Below, one piece after another: positions 8,479 through 17,530 of a stretch of DNA of 64,000 bases. Numbering within the stretch: position 1 is the first letter of the stretch; each line of letters begins with the position of its first letter. Both the position numbers and the translations under genes were made by a program. The notes beneath the pieces were generated by a model. It saw only the letters and a list, made by a program, of their open reading frames with translations. It was not told the DNA's origin and ran no database searches. This stretch comes from Nitratireductor kimnyeongensis. GTDB lineage: Bacteria; Pseudomonadota; Alphaproteobacteria; Rhizobiales; Rhizobiaceae. The stretch lies in contig NZ_CP078143.1 of NCBI RefSeq assembly GCF_019891395.1, positions 2,617,001 through 2,681,000 on the forward strand. Direction: 5' to 3'.

Positions 8479-8522
8479 CAGCCGGCAGGAAACCGGCAGG
8501 AAATTCCAGGGAGGAGTGAACT

Positions 8523-9272
8523 TTGTCGGCTAAGCGTCTACTTGAAGGAAAACGGGTTGTTATCACCGGGGCCGCCAGCGGCATTGGGGCGCAGGTGGCA
8601 GCAACCTGTGCGGAGGATGGCGCATGCATCATGCTTCTGGACCTAGACGCGGCAAAAGCGGCCGAGGTTGCAGCCAGCCTGGCAGGCGAGGGGCATTCTT
8701 CGGTCCCCTGCAATGTTGTTGATGCCGGCGCCGTTGCAGAGGCCTTCCGCCAAGCGAACGAAAAGCTGGGTGGCGTGGATGCTGTGGTCAACTGTGCAGG
8801 AATCTGGCGCCCTTCCGACGACGGCCCGATAGCGAGGGTTTCAGACGAAACCTGGGACCAGATTATCGCGGTCAATCTGACCGGCACATTCAATGTCTGC
8901 CGCGAAGCCGTCAAATCCATGGAGGGGCGTGGCGGCGGATCAATCGTAACCGTTGCTTCGGTTGTGGCGCTGACTGGCTGGGAAAAGCTCAACGCTTATT
9001 CCGCATCAAAAGGTGGCGTGCTTTCCCTAAGCCGGGCGCTCGCAGTAGAGTGCGGGAAAAAGGGCATACGGGTCAATTGCGTTTGTCCAGGCGTCATCGA
9101 AACGCCGATGACGGAAGCGGTACTCGTCTATTCAAAACCTACCGTGCTGCCGATTGGACGTCTCGGCCGACCCTCGGATATCGCCGACAGCATTGCGTTT
9201 CTTTGTTCAGACCGCTCGGCCTTTACCACTGGAGCGACTGTCGTGGTGGATGGAGGCTTTAGTGCGGCCTGA
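8523..9272 (+). CDS. SDR-family NAD(P)-dependent oxidoreductase
   Basis: 249-aa classical short-chain dehydrogenase. Cofactor loop TGAASGIG near residue 14, NCAG near 90, catalytic Ser in VTVASVVALTGW, and YSASKGG supplying Tyr and Lys. An acidic residue after the second strand (LDLDAAKAAE) suggests preference for NAD(H). The start is TTG with a strong GGGAGGAG site. The ligase gene that follows starts inside its last codons. Likely role: oxidation of a hydroxyacyl-CoA or cyclic alcohol intermediate in the pathway of this operon. Confidence 0.9.
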   Translation: MSAKRLLEGKRVVITGAASGIGAQVAATCAEDGACIMLLDLDAAKAAEVAASLAGEGHSSVPCNVVDAGAVAEAFRQANEKLGGVDAVVNCAGIWRPSDDGPIARVSDETWDQIIAVNLTGTFNVCREAVKSMEGRGGGSIVTVASVVALTGWEKLNAYSASKGGVLSLSRALAVECGKKGIRVNCVCPGVIETPMTEAVLVYSKPTVLPIGRLGRPSDIADSIAFLCSDRSAFTTGATVVVDGGFSAA

Positions 9273-10821
9273 CGCGGGAGGCTTGCCGTTCTTCCTGTCC
9301 GATATCGTGTCGGACAATGCGCGCTGGGCACCTGACGCGACGGCGCTGATATTCGGCGACCAAAGCTGGACATGGCGGCAGTTCCACGACGAGACCCGAC
9401 GCCTGCAACAGGGGCTTGCGCGATTGGGCGTCTCCCGCGGATCCCGAGTTGCTGTCCTCGACCGCAACTCAGCCGACTATGTGTTGCTTGGCTACGCGCT
9501 CGCCGGAATGGGCGCGGTCCTGGTGCCGATCAACATGTGGCTGCGGGCGGCAGAGGTGGGCTATATCCTCGGCAACTGCCAGCCTTCTTACCTCGTCGCC
9601 TCGGAAGAGTTTCTCGACCTGGCGTCCGCTGCGCTCGAAGAGTTGAGCGACAAGCCACGGATCATTTTGCGCGGGGCGAGCCGGCAGGGGATGACGGACT
9701 GGTCGAGCCTCAGCCATGACGGTCCCGAAATACGCATCGAGGGGCCCCAATCTCCGGACGATCCGCACCTCATTCTCTACACGTCAGGAACCACCGGTCG
9801 GCCGAAAGGGGCTATCATTTCCCATCGTCGGTCAGTTGTTGACGCGCTGAACGTGCTGAATGTGTTCGGTATTCGCCGGTTCGAGCGGTTCTTTTGCTAT
9901 ATGCCGCTTTTCCATACCGGTGCATGGGATTACCTAAAACTCTACTTCATGATGCGAGGCTCGGCTGTCATTGCGGAGCGCTTTGAGGCCGAAAGTGCGG
10001 TCGAGGCAATCGCCGCCCATCGCTGCAACGGCATGTTTGGTGTGCCGATGGTTATGCGTCAGATGATGGAGAGCCCTGCCTGGAACAAGGCAGATCTGTC
10101 TTCGATGCGTCTTATCGCATACGCGAACTACGACCCCTCGACACTGATCCTGAAGATCGTCGAAGCATTCCGTGAGCGCGGTGCGAGCGAAATCGGCATC
10201 GCCAATGCCTATGGGCTCACCGAAGGCGGACCTTATATCTGCATCAACCCGCCGGGGGCATGCATGCGTCAGCCCCTGGCAATAGGGTTTCCGGTTCCCG
10301 GTACGCAGGTCGCGCTGCTCGACGATCAGATGAACGAGGTGCCGCACGGTGAGATAGGCGAGATTTGCGTGCGCTCGCCAGCCTTGATGAGCGGCTACCT
10401 AAACCGTCCCGAAGCAACCGTTGAAACGTTCGCAGGCGGTTGGCTGCACACAGGGGATCTAGGACGTGTGGATCCGGAAGGATACATTTTCCTCGTTGAC
10501 CGCAAGAAGGACATGATCCGCAGCGGCGGCGAAAACATCTACGCCAAGGAAGTCGAACTGTGCATCGTTTCCCATCCGGGCGTGCGCGATTGTGCCGTCT
10601 TCGGCGTCCCTGACAATGATTACGGCGAGAAGGTCGTCGCGGCGATCGTGCGCGAAAGGGCCGACCTCACCGCATCCGAAATCACCAGCTTCGTTCGCAA
10701 AAAAATAGCAGGCTTCAAGACGCCGAGGCTGGTGATCTTCCTGAAGGAACTACCAAAAACGCCTGCGGGGAAAATCAAGAAGCATGAAATACGCAAGCAG
10801 CTGGCGGACGCTGCCGACTAG
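9262..10821 (+). CDS. AMP-forming acyl-CoA synthetase (ligase)
   Basis: 519-aa ANL-superfamily ligase that activates a carboxylic acid through an acyl-adenylate to its CoA thioester. P-loop YTSGTTGRPKG, A5 motif NAYGLTEGG, A7 region GWLHTGDLGRVDPEGYI, hinge DRKKDMIRSGGENIYAKEVE and A10 lysine in PKTPAGKIKKHEIRK are all present. GTG 9262 has GGAGG 5 nt upstream and overlaps the SDR gene by 11 nt, giving translational coupling; ATG 9250 is an alternative, and the frame stays open to 9154 inside the SDR gene. The family cannot be resolved to one substrate: medium/long-chain, cinnamate-type or alicyclic acids are all possible. Confidence 0.92.
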   Translation: MRPDAGGLPFFLSDIVSDNARWAPDATALIFGDQSWTWRQFHDETRRLQQGLARLGVSRGSRVAVLDRNSADYVLLGYALAGMGAVLVPINMWLRAAEVGYILGNCQPSYLVASEEFLDLASAALEELSDKPRIILRGASRQGMTDWSSLSHDGPEIRIEGPQSPDDPHLILYTSGTTGRPKGAIISHRRSVVDALNVLNVFGIRRFERFFCYMPLFHTGAWDYLKLYFMMRGSAVIAERFEAESAVEAIAAHRCNGMFGVPMVMRQMMESPAWNKADLSSMRLIAYANYDPSTLILKIVEAFRERGASEIGIANAYGLTEGGPYICINPPGACMRQPLAIGFPVPGTQVALLDDQMNEVPHGEIGEICVRSPALMSGYLNRPEATVETFAGGWLHTGDLGRVDPEGYIFLVDRKKDMIRSGGENIYAKEVELCIVSHPGVRDCAVFGVPDNDYGEKVVAAIVRERADLTASEITSFVRKKIAGFKTPRLVIFLKELPKTPAGKIKKHEIRKQLADAAD

Positions 10822-10853
10822 ATTTTTGTCCGCTGCAAACGGGAGGAGTAACC

Positions 10854-12017
10854 ATGAGGAATACAACAATTGCGGCTCTAGCCGCGATCCTCGGAATGCA
10901 TGTCGGAGCAGCCCACTCGGCGGAGCTGATCATTGGCGAACTGCATCCGATTACAGGTCCTGCAAGCTTCTACGGTCTGCCGGAAAGCCGCGGCGTGCAG
11001 CTTGCCGTGGGCGAGATCAACGATGCGGGCGGCATCAAAATCGGCGACGAGACTTATACAATCAAACTGGTGACAGAAGATACGCAGGCCAAAGCGACGA
11101 TCGCGGTTGCCGGCCTGAAGAAGCTGCAGGCTGAGAATGTCAAATACCTGATCGGCCCCCTTTCGAGTGGTGTTGCGCCAGGCCTTATGCCGATCATCGC
11201 GAAGTCAGACATGACCCAGATCATCGATGGTTCGATCGCCGACGGGATCACCAATGGCAAGAACATCTTTCGCAATCAGGCCACGGTGAGCGGCTACGAC
11301 AAGGCGGTGGTCGAACTCTTCAAGGCCAAAAAATACAAGTCTGTCGCGTTCATGACTGATCGGTTTCATGCCGGCTTCATGGGCACGCAAGAAGCACTTA
11401 GCAACTCGCTTGGCGAAATGGGCACCACCATTGCGCAGCAGGAATATTACAAGCTGGGCGACACCGACTTTTCTGCAGCGATGACGAATGTGGCTGGCAA
11501 GAACCCTGAGGCGTTGGTCATTCGCGGCTATCCTGCCGAAGGTGCACTCATCACCAAGCAGGCGCGCCAGCTTGGCTTCCAGGGCCAGATCGTCTGGGAG
11601 ATGGTCGCGCCGCCCTCGACGGTGCTCAAGAATATCCCCAAAGAACAGATGGATGGGGTGTTCAACTGCATCCCGCCGACGGTCGAAGACTACGTCAAGC
11701 TCGACGACGAGAAAGCCAAGATTCTGGCCGAGGCCTACAAAGCAAAGTTCGGCGAACAGGTCGGGGAGCTTACGGGCCTGAGCTACGACGCAGTCTACAT
11801 TTACAAGGCCGCCTTCGAAAAGGCAGGCTCGATCGACAACGCCAAGGTCAACGAGGCACTGGCCGGGCTGATGGTTGCCGATGTTCCGGAACTGGTCACC
11901 CGCTACACGCCGCAGGACGACGGTCGTCTGTTTGATGATGTCGGCCAGGTAGACCTGCAGGGCATTGTCAGCGTCTGGAAAGGCGAGGCCTGGGAGCCGG
12001 CCGACCTGGGCAACTAG
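10854..12017 (+). CDS. ABC transporter substrate-binding protein, branched-chain amino acid (HAAT) family
   Basis: 387-aa periplasmic binding protein with a Sec signal peptide (AALAAILGMHVGAAHSA, cleavage near residue 23). The mature part starts ELIIGELHPITGPASFYG, the usual type I periplasmic binding fold of LivJ/LivK relatives. A strong GGGAGGAG site precedes ATG 10854. It sits directly before its permeases and ATPases and after an acyl-CoA ligase. HAAT binding proteins in such settings often take aromatic or dicarboxylic acids rather than leucine, so the cargo is probably the acid activated by the ligase (inference). Confidence 0.92.
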   Translation: MRNTTIAALAAILGMHVGAAHSAELIIGELHPITGPASFYGLPESRGVQLAVGEINDAGGIKIGDETYTIKLVTEDTQAKATIAVAGLKKLQAENVKYLIGPLSSGVAPGLMPIIAKSDMTQIIDGSIADGITNGKNIFRNQATVSGYDKAVVELFKAKKYKSVAFMTDRFHAGFMGTQEALSNSLGEMGTTIAQQEYYKLGDTDFSAAMTNVAGKNPEALVIRGYPAEGALITKQARQLGFQGQIVWEMVAPPSTVLKNIPKEQMDGVFNCIPPTVEDYVKLDDEKAKILAEAYKAKFGEQVGELTGLSYDAVYIYKAAFEKAGSIDNAKVNEALAGLMVADVPELVTRYTPQDDGRLFDDVGQVDLQGIVSVWKGEAWEPADLGN

Positions 12018-12059
12018 TCCGGCCGGACAACACTGACCCCGCAACCAGAGGGTAGTCGA

Positions 12060-12926
12060 ATGGAATATCTCCCACAGCAGTTGATGAATGGCCTGGCGCT
12101 TGGCTCGACCTATGCAATGATCGCATTGGGCCTGTCGTTGATCTTCGGGGTTTTGTTGATCCCGAATTTCGCCCATGGCGAGTTTTATATGCTCGGCGCT
12201 TTCATCACCTATACTCTGACGGTTGCGGGGTTCAATTTCTGGCTCGCGATGGCTCTGACGGCTATAGCCGTCATCGCCATTGGGTTCCTGCTCGACCGGG
12301 TGGCCTTCAAACCGATCGAGATGGCGCCACCTTTAAGTTTGATGATCTCGGCGCTCGCCGCATCGATTATCCTTCAACAGGTGGCCACCCTGATCTGGGG
12401 CACCGAGGCACGCACGATTCCCACACCACTCGTTGGTGTCTGGAGCGCGCCGTTCTTCATACTCACCTATATGCAGCTCACTATCATCGGGGTTCTGATG
12501 GTTGCTTGTGTGGCTATCTGGGGATTGCTGCACCACACGGCTCTTGGCCTGTCGATCCGGGCCACCGCGCAAAATCGCGACGCCGCGATGCTGATGGGCA
12601 TCGAGATGCTGCGTGTTCGGTTCGCGACCTTCGCCATCGGCGCTTTGCTGGGGGCCGTTGCAGGTGCTTTGCTGGGCGCCACATTTCCGATTTACCCGAC
12701 CATGGGGGCAGGGCCAGTCCTGAAGGCTTTCGTGGTATTGGTTCTCGGCGGCATTGGGAGCCTCAAGGGCGCCGTTCTCGGTGGGCTGGTTCTGGGAATC
12801 GCCGAAGTTCTTGTAGCTGGCTATATATCAAGCGAATTTCAGGATGTCGGAGCTTTCACCCTTCTGGTCTGCGTGTTGCTGATCCGCCCGAATGGGCTGT
12901 TTGGCCGCGTGCAGATGGAAAGGTAG
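12060..12926 (+). CDS. livH: HAAT-family ABC permease (LivH type)
   Basis: 288-aa inner-membrane permease with about eight helices. The opening LMNGLALGSTYAMIALGLSLIFGVL and the segment PNFAHGEFYMLGAF are diagnostic of LivH; the EAA-like loop holds ATAQNRDAAMLMGIEMLRVR. It pairs with the LivM-type protein that follows. The 42-nt gap after the binding-protein gene holds AGAGGG as ribosome-binding site. The symbol denotes the family, not proof of leucine transport. Confidence 0.9.
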   Translation: MEYLPQQLMNGLALGSTYAMIALGLSLIFGVLLIPNFAHGEFYMLGAFITYTLTVAGFNFWLAMALTAIAVIAIGFLLDRVAFKPIEMAPPLSLMISALAASIILQQVATLIWGTEARTIPTPLVGVWSAPFFILTYMQLTIIGVLMVACVAIWGLLHHTALGLSIRATAQNRDAAMLMGIEMLRVRFATFAIGALLGAVAGALLGATFPIYPTMGAGPVLKAFVVLVLGGIGSLKGAVLGGLVLGIAEVLVAGYISSEFQDVGAFTLLVCVLLIRPNGLFGRVQMER

Positions 12927-12933
12927 GCGTGTA

Positions 12934-13905
12934 ATGAGGCCGCTTCTCGACTACTTCGTTCCCATCTCCCTTTTCGTCATTGCGTGTGCTTCCAGCCTCT
13001 GGATCAACGATTATTTCCTGTACGTCGTCACCATCGGCGCTATCTTTGCTGTGCTTGCGGTCTCATTTGACCTGCTGCTTGGATATACAGGGTACCTATC
13101 GCTGGCCCACGGCGCTCTCTATGGGGTCGGTGCCTATTGCTGCGGAATTCTAACCGCATGGCATGGTATGCCTTTCCTGCCAGCGATGCTTTTTGCGGGC
13201 CTGTTCACCGGGCTGGTCGGTGCGCTAATTGCCCTCGTGGCTTTTCGCACCAAGGGCCTTTACTTCGCCGTGCTCACCCTTGGCATTGGATTGATAGGCC
13301 ATCAGCTCTTCCTGATAGCGGCCCCGCTTACCGGTGGCATTGGCGGCTTCATTGGTATTCCGAGCCCCAACGTGCCCGCCTGGCTGCCTGTACGCCAGGT
13401 CGTCTACAACGCGCTTCTCGCATTCGCCCTGCTGCTGGTGACATACCTCGTCATGCGCGCCTTCGTTCGCTCTCGCTTCGGTGCGGCCTGCCTGGCGGTA
13501 CGTGAAGACATAACGCTCGCCCAGGCGCTGGGTATCCGTGTCGGATGGCCCCGGTTCGCAGCGTTCGCACTTAGCGCCACGTTCACGGGCATGGCGGGCG
13601 CCCTGTTTGCTGCCCTTTCCAACTTTATTGCCCCGGAGAGCTTCACCGTGCTCGGCACAGGCTTCGAACTGGTAGCGCTGGTCGTCGTGGGCGGGCTCGG
13701 TACACTTTGGGGCCCGATCCTCGGCGCCATCCTTCTGACCGCACTGCCTGAGGCGCTGCGGGTTGCGGCAACGCTCAGTTTGCTCGCATACGGCGCGTTG
13801 CTGCTGTTCTTCATTATTTTCTACCCGCGCGGGATAGCAAGCATCCTTCGCCGCCTCTGGTCCCGTCTGGGGGCGGCGCTCACTGGCAAGCTGGGCGGGG
13901 TGTAG
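12934..13905 (+). CDS. livM: HAAT-family ABC permease (LivM type)
   Basis: 323-aa permease partner. LivM hallmarks are DLLLGYTGYLSLAHGALYGVGAY near residue 50, KGLYFAVLTLGIG, and the coupling-loop segment CLAVREDITLAQALGIRV. ATG 12934 follows the livH stop by a few bases; a start at 12892 inside livH is possible but breaks the usual LivM N-terminus. The C-terminal tail is basic (RRLWSRLGAALTGK). Confidence 0.9.
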   Translation: MRPLLDYFVPISLFVIACASSLWINDYFLYVVTIGAIFAVLAVSFDLLLGYTGYLSLAHGALYGVGAYCCGILTAWHGMPFLPAMLFAGLFTGLVGALIALVAFRTKGLYFAVLTLGIGLIGHQLFLIAAPLTGGIGGFIGIPSPNVPAWLPVRQVVYNALLAFALLLVTYLVMRAFVRSRFGAACLAVREDITLAQALGIRVGWPRFAAFALSATFTGMAGALFAALSNFIAPESFTVLGTGFELVALVVVGGLGTLWGPILGAILLTALPEALRVAATLSLLAYGALLLFFIIFYPRGIASILRRLWSRLGAALTGKLGGV

Positions 13906-13908
13906 ATA

Positions 13909-14625
13909 ATGAGCATTCTTGAGCTTCACAACATTAGCTTGCGCTTCGGAGGTGTGGTTGCGCTCGATGATGTCAGCCTCAATGTGCCCGCGGGCATGAC
14001 CTTCGGTCTGATCGGACCAAACGGTGCTGGCAAGACCACCCTGGTGAACGTCATTTCGGGCCTGATACCGCCCAATTCCGGCAGCATGGTGTTCGACGGA
14101 CGCAAGGACGGACCCTGGCCGATCGCAACCTCGGTTGGCTACGGAATCGTACGCACATTTCAACAGACCCGGGCGTTCCTCGGGCTGACGGTGCGAGAAA
14201 ATCTGCGTATCGCCGCAGCCGTGTCACCACAGCCTGAAATGATCGGCGACCTGGTCGACGCTTGCGGCCTCGCCGAGGTCATGGATCGAACGGCCTCCGA
14301 ACTTCCCTACGCGGCGCTGCGCCATCTTGGCATTGCGCTTGCGTTGGCACTTCGTCCCAGGCTCCTCTTGCTTGACGAACCCGCCGTCGGCTTGAGCGGA
14401 GACGAGCTGGAACGCCTTGGCCACTTGATCCGGCGCTGGATGGACGCCGGGATCACCATCCTGCTGATCGAGCACAACGTTCGCTTTCTTATGGATCTTT
14501 CGGATCGGGTCGCCGTACTGGATCGGGGTCGATTGCTATTCGAAGGCACACCGGAAGAGTGTCAGTCCAATCCGGACGTTATCAACACCTACCTGGGCAG
14601 GGGAGGCAGCGATGTTGAACATTGA
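13909..14625 (+). CDS. livG: HAAT-family ABC ATPase (LivG type)
   Basis: 238-aa ATP-binding subunit. Walker A is GPNGAGKTT, Walker B LLLLDEPAVGLSGDE, and the H-loop IEHNVRFLM; the usual LSGGQ signature is degenerate, reading YAALRHLGIALALA at the equivalent place, which is unusual. The N-terminal LRFGGVVALDDVSLNVP is typical LivG. It begins 3 nt after livM and overlaps livF by 14 nt. With LivF it forms the heterodimeric motor. Confidence 0.9.
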   Translation: MSILELHNISLRFGGVVALDDVSLNVPAGMTFGLIGPNGAGKTTLVNVISGLIPPNSGSMVFDGRKDGPWPIATSVGYGIVRTFQQTRAFLGLTVRENLRIAAAVSPQPEMIGDLVDACGLAEVMDRTASELPYAALRHLGIALALALRPRLLLLDEPAVGLSGDELERLGHLIRRWMDAGITILLIEHNVRFLMDLSDRVAVLDRGRLLFEGTPEECQSNPDVINTYLGRGGSDVEH

Positions 14626-15316
14626 AGGCCTCGGTGCCGGCTATGGCAAGATGACCATTCTGCACGGTCTCAGCTTGTCGCTGCATCCCAGAACGGCGAC
14701 CGTGATCCTTGGGCCGAACGGCGTTGGAAAAACCACGCTTTGCCGGACTGTTTCAGGACTTATCCGTGCCACCCGCGGCAGGATAAGCTTCGAAGGTCGG
14801 GACATTACCGGCGCGTCTCCGGCAGCGAGGGTGCGTGCCGGTATCGTGCAGGTTCCGGAAGGAAGACAGGTCTTTCCCGATTTGACGGTGCGCGAGAACC
14901 TGCGGCTGGGTGCCTTCGTCCACGGCATGCCTGATCAGGATGCATTCGACAGGATCTACGCGCTGTTTCCGATCCTCCTACAGAGGCAGAGCCAGAAGGC
15001 GGGGCTCCTCTCGGGCGGAGAACAGCAGATGCTGGCGCTTGCCAGGGCGTTGATGACCCGGCCGCGGGTGCTCCTGCTGGATGAACCGAGCCAGGGCCTC
15101 GCTCCCATGGCAGTCGAACTGATCGGACATGCCATCAAACAGGTCGCAGAAAGCGGCGTGACCGTTCTGATGGTCGAACAGAATTTGAAGTTAGCGGAAA
15201 TGGTCGCCCAGAGAGTGGCGATCATGGAGCACGGCGCCTGCACACTGGAGGGCCCCGCAAACGAGGTGCTGTCGAGCGATGCGGTGCAGAATGCATATCT
15301 GGGAAAGAAGAGGTAG
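14612..15316 (+). CDS. livF: HAAT-family ABC ATPase (LivF type)
   Basis: 234-aa second ATPase. Walker A GPNGVGKTT, Q-loop region VPEGRQVFPDLTVRENL (a LivF hallmark), a good signature LLSGGEQQMLALARALM, Walker B LLLDEPSQGLAPM and switch His/Gln MVEQN. It starts inside livG, with GGGGAGG as ribosome-binding site, so translation is coupled. Because LivG has a degenerate signature, this subunit probably supplies the one canonical composite ATP site. Confidence 0.92.
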   Translation: MLNIEGLGAGYGKMTILHGLSLSLHPRTATVILGPNGVGKTTLCRTVSGLIRATRGRISFEGRDITGASPAARVRAGIVQVPEGRQVFPDLTVRENLRLGAFVHGMPDQDAFDRIYALFPILLQRQSQKAGLLSGGEQQMLALARALMTRPRVLLLDEPSQGLAPMAVELIGHAIKQVAESGVTVLMVEQNLKLAEMVAQRVAIMEHGACTLEGPANEVLSSDAVQNAYLGKKR

Positions 15317-15320
15317 ATCG

Positions 15321-16097
15321 ATGGAATATGACAACCATTTCGTGAAGGTGGAGGTCGACCGCAGTGTCGCGTTGATTACGCTTGATCGCCCGAAAGCGAA
15401 CGCGGTTGATTTGGCGCTCTACGATGAGCTGCGTCGAACCTTCCATCGGCTCGGCAAGGACGATCGGGTGCGTGCGGCAGTCTTTACCGGTGCAGGCAAG
15501 GTCTTTTGCGGCGGGAATGATGTGACTGATTTCGTCGACCTCGATTTCGAGGGCGCAACCGAGTATCTCGCGCATGTGCGTCTGACGTTCAATGCCATGT
15601 ATGATTGCCCTGTCCCAATCGTCGGCGCCATTAACGGTGGCGCTGTCGGAACTGGAATTGTTCTGGCTACGCTGTGTGATGTGCGGATCGCGTCCGAGCG
15701 TGCGGTGTTCGCCCTGCCTGAAATCGATGTTGGTGTCCTGGGCGGCGCGCGCCATGTCATGCGTCTTGCCGGGCAGGGCATGACACGAATGATGATGTAC
15801 ACCGGACGCCGGATCGATGCGGAAGAAGCCCTCCACGCCAAAATTGTCGACCGGGTGGTGCCGCATGACGACCTTATGTCCACCGCAATGGAACTGGCGG
15901 GCGAAATCGCCGAAAAGAGTCCCCCTGCAATCAGACTGGCCAAGCAGGGACTGAACCGCTGCGAGACGATGTCGCTGAAGGAAGGCTACGAGTTTGAGTG
16001 CACACTCACCGCTGCCGTGCGCCAGACCGCTGAAGCCAGCGAGGGCGCTTTGGCGTTTCTCGAAAAGCGCCGTCCGCGGTATGCGGATCGGGGATAG
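15321..16097 (+). CDS. enoyl-CoA hydratase/isomerase (crotonase) family protein
   Basis: 258 aa. Crotonase fold with the oxyanion-hole segments GAGKVFCGGNDV and NGGAVGTGIVL. In rat mitochondrial crotonase the two catalytic glutamates lie in GCEL and PEI contexts; here the first position is Ile (GTGIVLATLCD) while the second is kept (FALPEIDVG). Simple water addition by the two-Glu mechanism is therefore doubtful, and hydrolase, lyase or isomerase chemistry is possible. ATG 15321 follows AAGAGG at the livF stop; an earlier ATG at 15279 would overlap livF. Confidence 0.87.
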   Translation: MEYDNHFVKVEVDRSVALITLDRPKANAVDLALYDELRRTFHRLGKDDRVRAAVFTGAGKVFCGGNDVTDFVDLDFEGATEYLAHVRLTFNAMYDCPVPIVGAINGGAVGTGIVLATLCDVRIASERAVFALPEIDVGVLGGARHVMRLAGQGMTRMMMYTGRRIDAEEALHAKIVDRVVPHDDLMSTAMELAGEIAEKSPPAIRLAKQGLNRCETMSLKEGYEFECTLTAAVRQTAEASEGALAFLEKRRPRYADRG

Positions 16098-16100
16098 TCC

Positions 16101-16808
16101 ATGTTCGACCTTGAAATGAAGGATCGCGTTGCGCTGGTGCGGCTCAACAATCCGCCCGTCAACGCGGTGTCGTTCGCCCGGTGGGCGCAACTTCCTGCCC
16201 TTGTTGAGGAAGTGGAAGCAACCAACGCTCGGGTTCTGGTGCTTTCAGGTCTCCCGCAGCGTCATTTCTGCGGAGGGAACGACTTTCGCGAGTTCGGCAG
16301 TCTGACTCCGGAAGAAACCATGATGGGGACCGAACGCGTGCGCGACGCCATGCGTGCCGTGCGCGAAAGCCGAGTACCTGCCATTGCCGCGCTTCACGGC
16401 GCGGCGATGGGTAGCGGACTGATGCTCGCAAGCGCTTGCGATATCCGGCTGGCAACACCGGACGCAAAGCTTGGCCTGCCCGAAATCAAGGTCGGCGCTT
16501 TCGGGGGATACCGGATCGTGCGCGAAGTGTTGCAGTTCGGCGAGGCGCGGATGATGGCCTTCACCGGCAACACTATCGACGGGAACCGCGCCCATCAGAT
16601 CGGCCTCGTGCAGGAGCTTTGCCCGGACCCAGAGGCATTGCTGGCGCGGGCGCTTGAGCTGGCTCAAGAAATTGCCGAACGCCTGACTGATAAATTGTCA
16701 GCCGGCATGAAACCGACACTGAACGACGAAGACGCAGCCGACCTGTGGACAGGCTATGACTTGGAACGGGCCTATTCATCTCGTGTGATGGGTGTGGCAG
16801 GCCGCTAA
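16101..16808 (+). CDS. enoyl-CoA hydratase/isomerase (crotonase) family protein, second copy
   Basis: 235 aa, shorter than typical crotonases and three bases after its neighbour's stop. It keeps the oxyanion-hole pieces (GLPQRHFCGGNDFREF; HGAAMGSGLML) and the PEI glutamate (GLPEIKVGAFGG), but the first catalytic Glu position is Leu (GSGLMLASACD). The two paralogues differ strongly, so a heteromer or two successive steps are more likely than simple redundancy (inference). Last gene of the operon. Confidence 0.85.
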   Translation: MFDLEMKDRVALVRLNNPPVNAVSFARWAQLPALVEEVEATNARVLVLSGLPQRHFCGGNDFREFGSLTPEETMMGTERVRDAMRAVRESRVPAIAALHGAAMGSGLMLASACDIRLATPDAKLGLPEIKVGAFGGYRIVREVLQFGEARMMAFTGNTIDGNRAHQIGLVQELCPDPEALLARALELAQEIAERLTDKLSAGMKPTLNDEDAADLWTGYDLERAYSSRVMGVAGR

Positions 16809-17530
16809 CATCCATTGCATCGATGCGCGCGGGGGGTCTTTGCGAGCGCTTCAAGCGACGGCAGCCGCACGTCTTTTCGAAAGACGGACGCGACACCCCG
16901 ATTCATTTGTATTCGGTGACCCGCTCCAAAGGCAGCAGAAAACCGTGGCGTCATGCCATCCGGCAACCGAGTGAATCATCAACTTTCTTTAAGGACGTAC
17001 CGCCAAAGGGCGGATCGAGAACGAAGGCCTCGGCATCGTCAACCCATGCTTGGCAGGCTATGACCGCTGAAACCTGCGGGTAAGGCGCGCGCGCCTCGCT
17101 GTTGCAAAATTCGATCGCGGATTGCCTATGATCACATCCACGTCCGCAAGTCGTGCCGTCAGCGCATCATCCTTGAACAGGTCTGTGTTCTCGATCTTCC
17201 GGCCACGTGTTTCCTCCGTTCTCCGACACATAGCGGACGACCACCTGATTGGGGGGCTCATAAAGCCGACTCAAATGCGAAGGCGCTGACTGCGCAGCCC
17301 GCAAGTTTTGATAAGCAGGTTTAGCAGTTCCCGGAACGCATTCTTGATACCGCTGTACCAAGCGTCATCTTGAATGTTTGGGATTCTCAGCCTTTGGAAG
17401 ATAAGAAAGCGATGCAAAAAGGTCGCGTTTAATGGCCGCCTGGAACACTCACGCGAAAAAGGTTCTAGAACGGCAAATCTTCCTATGCCCTTCAAGGTCT
17501 TAGGTAGCATACTGGGTGATAAAAAAGAGA
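16809..17530. other. decayed region between the catabolic operon and tRNA-Arg
   Basis: About 720 nt without an intact gene. The minus strand carries broken frames with methyltransferase-like pieces (listed separately) and another phrase near 16990-17040 reading DPPFGGTS. Such debris next to a tRNA 3' end is typical of an old integration site. No integrase or flanking direct repeat is visible. Confidence 0.5.
17058..17361 (-). pseudogene. remnant of an adenine-specific DNA methyltransferase-like gene
   Basis: Two overlapping leftward frames read like one broken protein: first RLYEPPNQVVVRYVSENGGN, then after a frameshift RKIENTDLFKDDALTARL followed by DVDVIIGNPRSN. The sequence DVIIGNP(R) resembles motif IV ((N/D)PP(F/Y)) of N6-adenine methyltransferases, with the second Pro lost. 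No start, no other methyltransferase motif and no restriction partner remain. The match is by eye only. Confidence 0.4.
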
